From: a virus
Length of the DNA: 32,030 bases
Direction: 5' to 3' (one strand)
Virus record (IMG/VR): IMGVR_UViG_3300043775_001972
Span: 1 to 32,030 of that record
The first letter of the stretch is position 1. Every line of letters begins with the position of its first letter. The translations under genes and the position numbers were made by a program. The notes under the pieces are model-generated. The model was given only the letters and a program-made list of their open reading frames with translations. It had not been told where the DNA came from and did not search any database. Below are positions 31,190-32,030 of the stretch, in pieces.

Positions 31190-31686
31190 TAAATACTGCC
31201 TCCATCAACTGCTGATAATCCACCATAATTTGAAAATGGGCCACCTCCGTCGAGATTACCGCCCGCACTACCACCACCCCCACCAGAAACTAAAATATTT
31301 CCTTCTCCATATAAAGAGGTACCATTAATTGTTTTTAATGGAACTGCTTCATTTGAGCCGGCAGTAACGCGACCTTTAGCATCGACGGTTACTTTATTAT
31401 AAGCTCCCGGTACGACGCCAGTATTCGATAATATTAAAGTCGAAGTTCCGGCAGTCGAAGTAACATCACCTTGAAATGCCGGTAATTTAGATAGGCGTAA
31501 TATACCATTACTATCTAATATATTTGATGTACTAGTACTAGAATTTTTATCTTGTTTTGCAAATAATAACCCATCAATAGTATATAATGCATTAATTAAT
31601 CGAGGAATATCGTCAACTATGCGATTTGAAATACTGGGTACTGGTATTGAATAATTGGGGGTCGTTCTATTGATTAGTGTAGTCAT
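31189..31686 (-). CDS. Tail-fibre repeat protein
   Basis: 165 residues from the ATG at 31686; a TTG start at 31698 is possible, but GAG at the right spacing before the ATG supports the shorter form. Residues 65-110 contain the tail-fibre module GDVTSTAGTSTLIL, TGVVPGAYNKVTVDAKGRVTAGS, followed by LKTINGTSLYGEGNI, both widespread in fibre shafts. The C-terminus is glycine-rich with DGGGPFSNYGG and VDGGSI, a pattern common at the end of phage fibres. The N-terminal 60 residues are the probable docking part. Operon with the collagen-like fibre; the two could assemble together (inference). Confidence 0.75.
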   Translation of the reverse strand: MTTLINRTTPNYSIPVPSISNRIVDDIPRLINALYTIDGLLFAKQDKNSSTSTSNILDSNGILRLSKLPAFQGDVTSTAGTSTLILSNTGVVPGAYNKVTVDAKGRVTAGSNEAVPLKTINGTSLYGEGNILVSGGGGGSAGGNLDGGGPFSNYGGLSAVDGGSI

Positions 31687-31725
31687 ATTCAAACTCAATA
31701 TTAATAAAATTAATTAGTTAACAAG

Positions 31726-31733
31726 TATTTATC
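31726..31733 (-). promoter_or_regulatory. Late promoter motif GATAAATA
   Basis: TATAGATAAATACT on the minus strand, 39 bases before ATG 31686, identical over 14 bases to the element at 30168-30181. Fits the NATAAATA set. Confidence 0.65.
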
Positions 31734-31764
31734 TATACTAAATTATCAATCCGATATAGTAATA

Positions 31765-32001
31765 TTATATTTTTTTAAGTTTTATATTGCTATTAATCTT
31801 ACGTAATCGTTTAATAAGTTTACGTTTTAATTTAGATTTTGAGTAATCGTGTAAAATTATATCATCACATTCAATTTTAAAATAAGATCGTAATCGTTTT
31901 TTGGTTTTTGATAATAAGTGTAATACTCTAGTTTCTGATATTTTTTTAAAATCATAAACGTAATGATTATCATACCAAACGTAAAATAATTGTTTATTCA
32001 T
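31765..32001 (-). CDS. Small basic hypothetical protein
   Basis: 78 residues. The C-terminal 30 residues are almost all basic or apolar (KSKLKRKLIKRLRKINS), and the N-terminus has aromatic residues (FYVWYDNHYVYDF). The sequence could bind nucleic acid or be a small internal protein, but no family is visible. The codon content is strongly A/T-rich, like the intergenic regions, so the call rests mainly on the intact frame. No clear ribosome site is visible before the ATG and the window ends 29 bases upstream, so its promoter is unknown. Confidence 0.5.
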   Translation of the reverse strand: MNKQLFYVWYDNHYVYDFKKISETRVLHLLSKTKKRLRSYFKIECDDIILHDYSKSKLKRKLIKRLRKINSNIKLKKI

Positions 32002-32030
32002 ATAAACATGTTGTTCGACTAATTGTATAG

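Noticed and set aside
1-32030. Search for tRNA genes, CRISPR arrays, insertion sequences and integrase/attachment sites
   Set aside because: No cloverleaf with CCA-type acceptor, no evenly spaced direct repeats with spacers, and no transposase or integrase motifs were noticed by eye; a tool-based scan was not possible.

Overview
The window looks like the structural (late) region of a large, AT-rich, T4-like contractile-tailed bacteriophage. The evidence is a set of recognisable T4-type virion proteins: large and small terminase subunits (gp17/gp16 type), a gp4-type head-completion nuclease fold, tail tube (gp19 type), tail sheath (gp18 type, strongly enlarged), tail terminator (gp15 type), and two neck proteins (gp14 and gp13 types, both enlarged by extra domains). 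A T4-like late-promoter motif, NATAAATA, recurs in front of the transcription units. No rRNA, tRNA, CRISPR array, insertion sequence or host-like metabolic operon is visible. The host cannot be named from the sequence; the T4-like architecture suggests a Gram-negative bacterium (inference).

Layout, left to right. 1-1293 (+ strand): the 3' end of a class II glutamine amidotransferase-like gene, a DksA/TraR-type zinc-finger protein, and a small zinc-ribbon protein, ending at a 36-bp palindromic bidirectional terminator. 1348-11739 (- strand, read right to left): small terminase, large terminase, a putative NlpC/P60-like protein that seems to have lost its catalytic residues, then six tail-fibre-like genes that share one N-terminal domain and differ behind it. 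11870-14537 (- strand): gp4-like nuclease, a tail-tube-related baseplate/tail protein, tail tube. 14631-17546 (+ strand): tail sheath alone on the opposite strand, driven by a promoter that mirrors that of the tube gene. 17666-23096 (- strand): gp15-, gp14- and gp13-like head-tail connection genes plus a small protein. 23213-32001 (- strand): short operons, each with its own late promoter and hairpin terminator, encoding small virion-like proteins, a fibronectin-III/polyglycine adhesin, a large putative tail protein, a collagen-like fibre and a tail-fibre-repeat protein.

How the genes fit together: terminase packages DNA; gp4-, gp13-, gp14- and gp15-like proteins close the head and join it to the tail; tube and sheath form the contractile tail; and at least ten further genes look like surface or adhesion proteins. 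The notable theme is the amount of modular, carbohydrate- or receptor-binding-like sequence. Six fibres share one anchor domain. A neck protein carries about ten W-[YF] repeats, a second neck protein carries a discoidin-like insertion, and there are Fn3, collagen and polyglycine adhesins. This suggests a virion decorated with several different binding proteins, including at the neck. All functional calls come from reading motifs and translated sequence without database searches.
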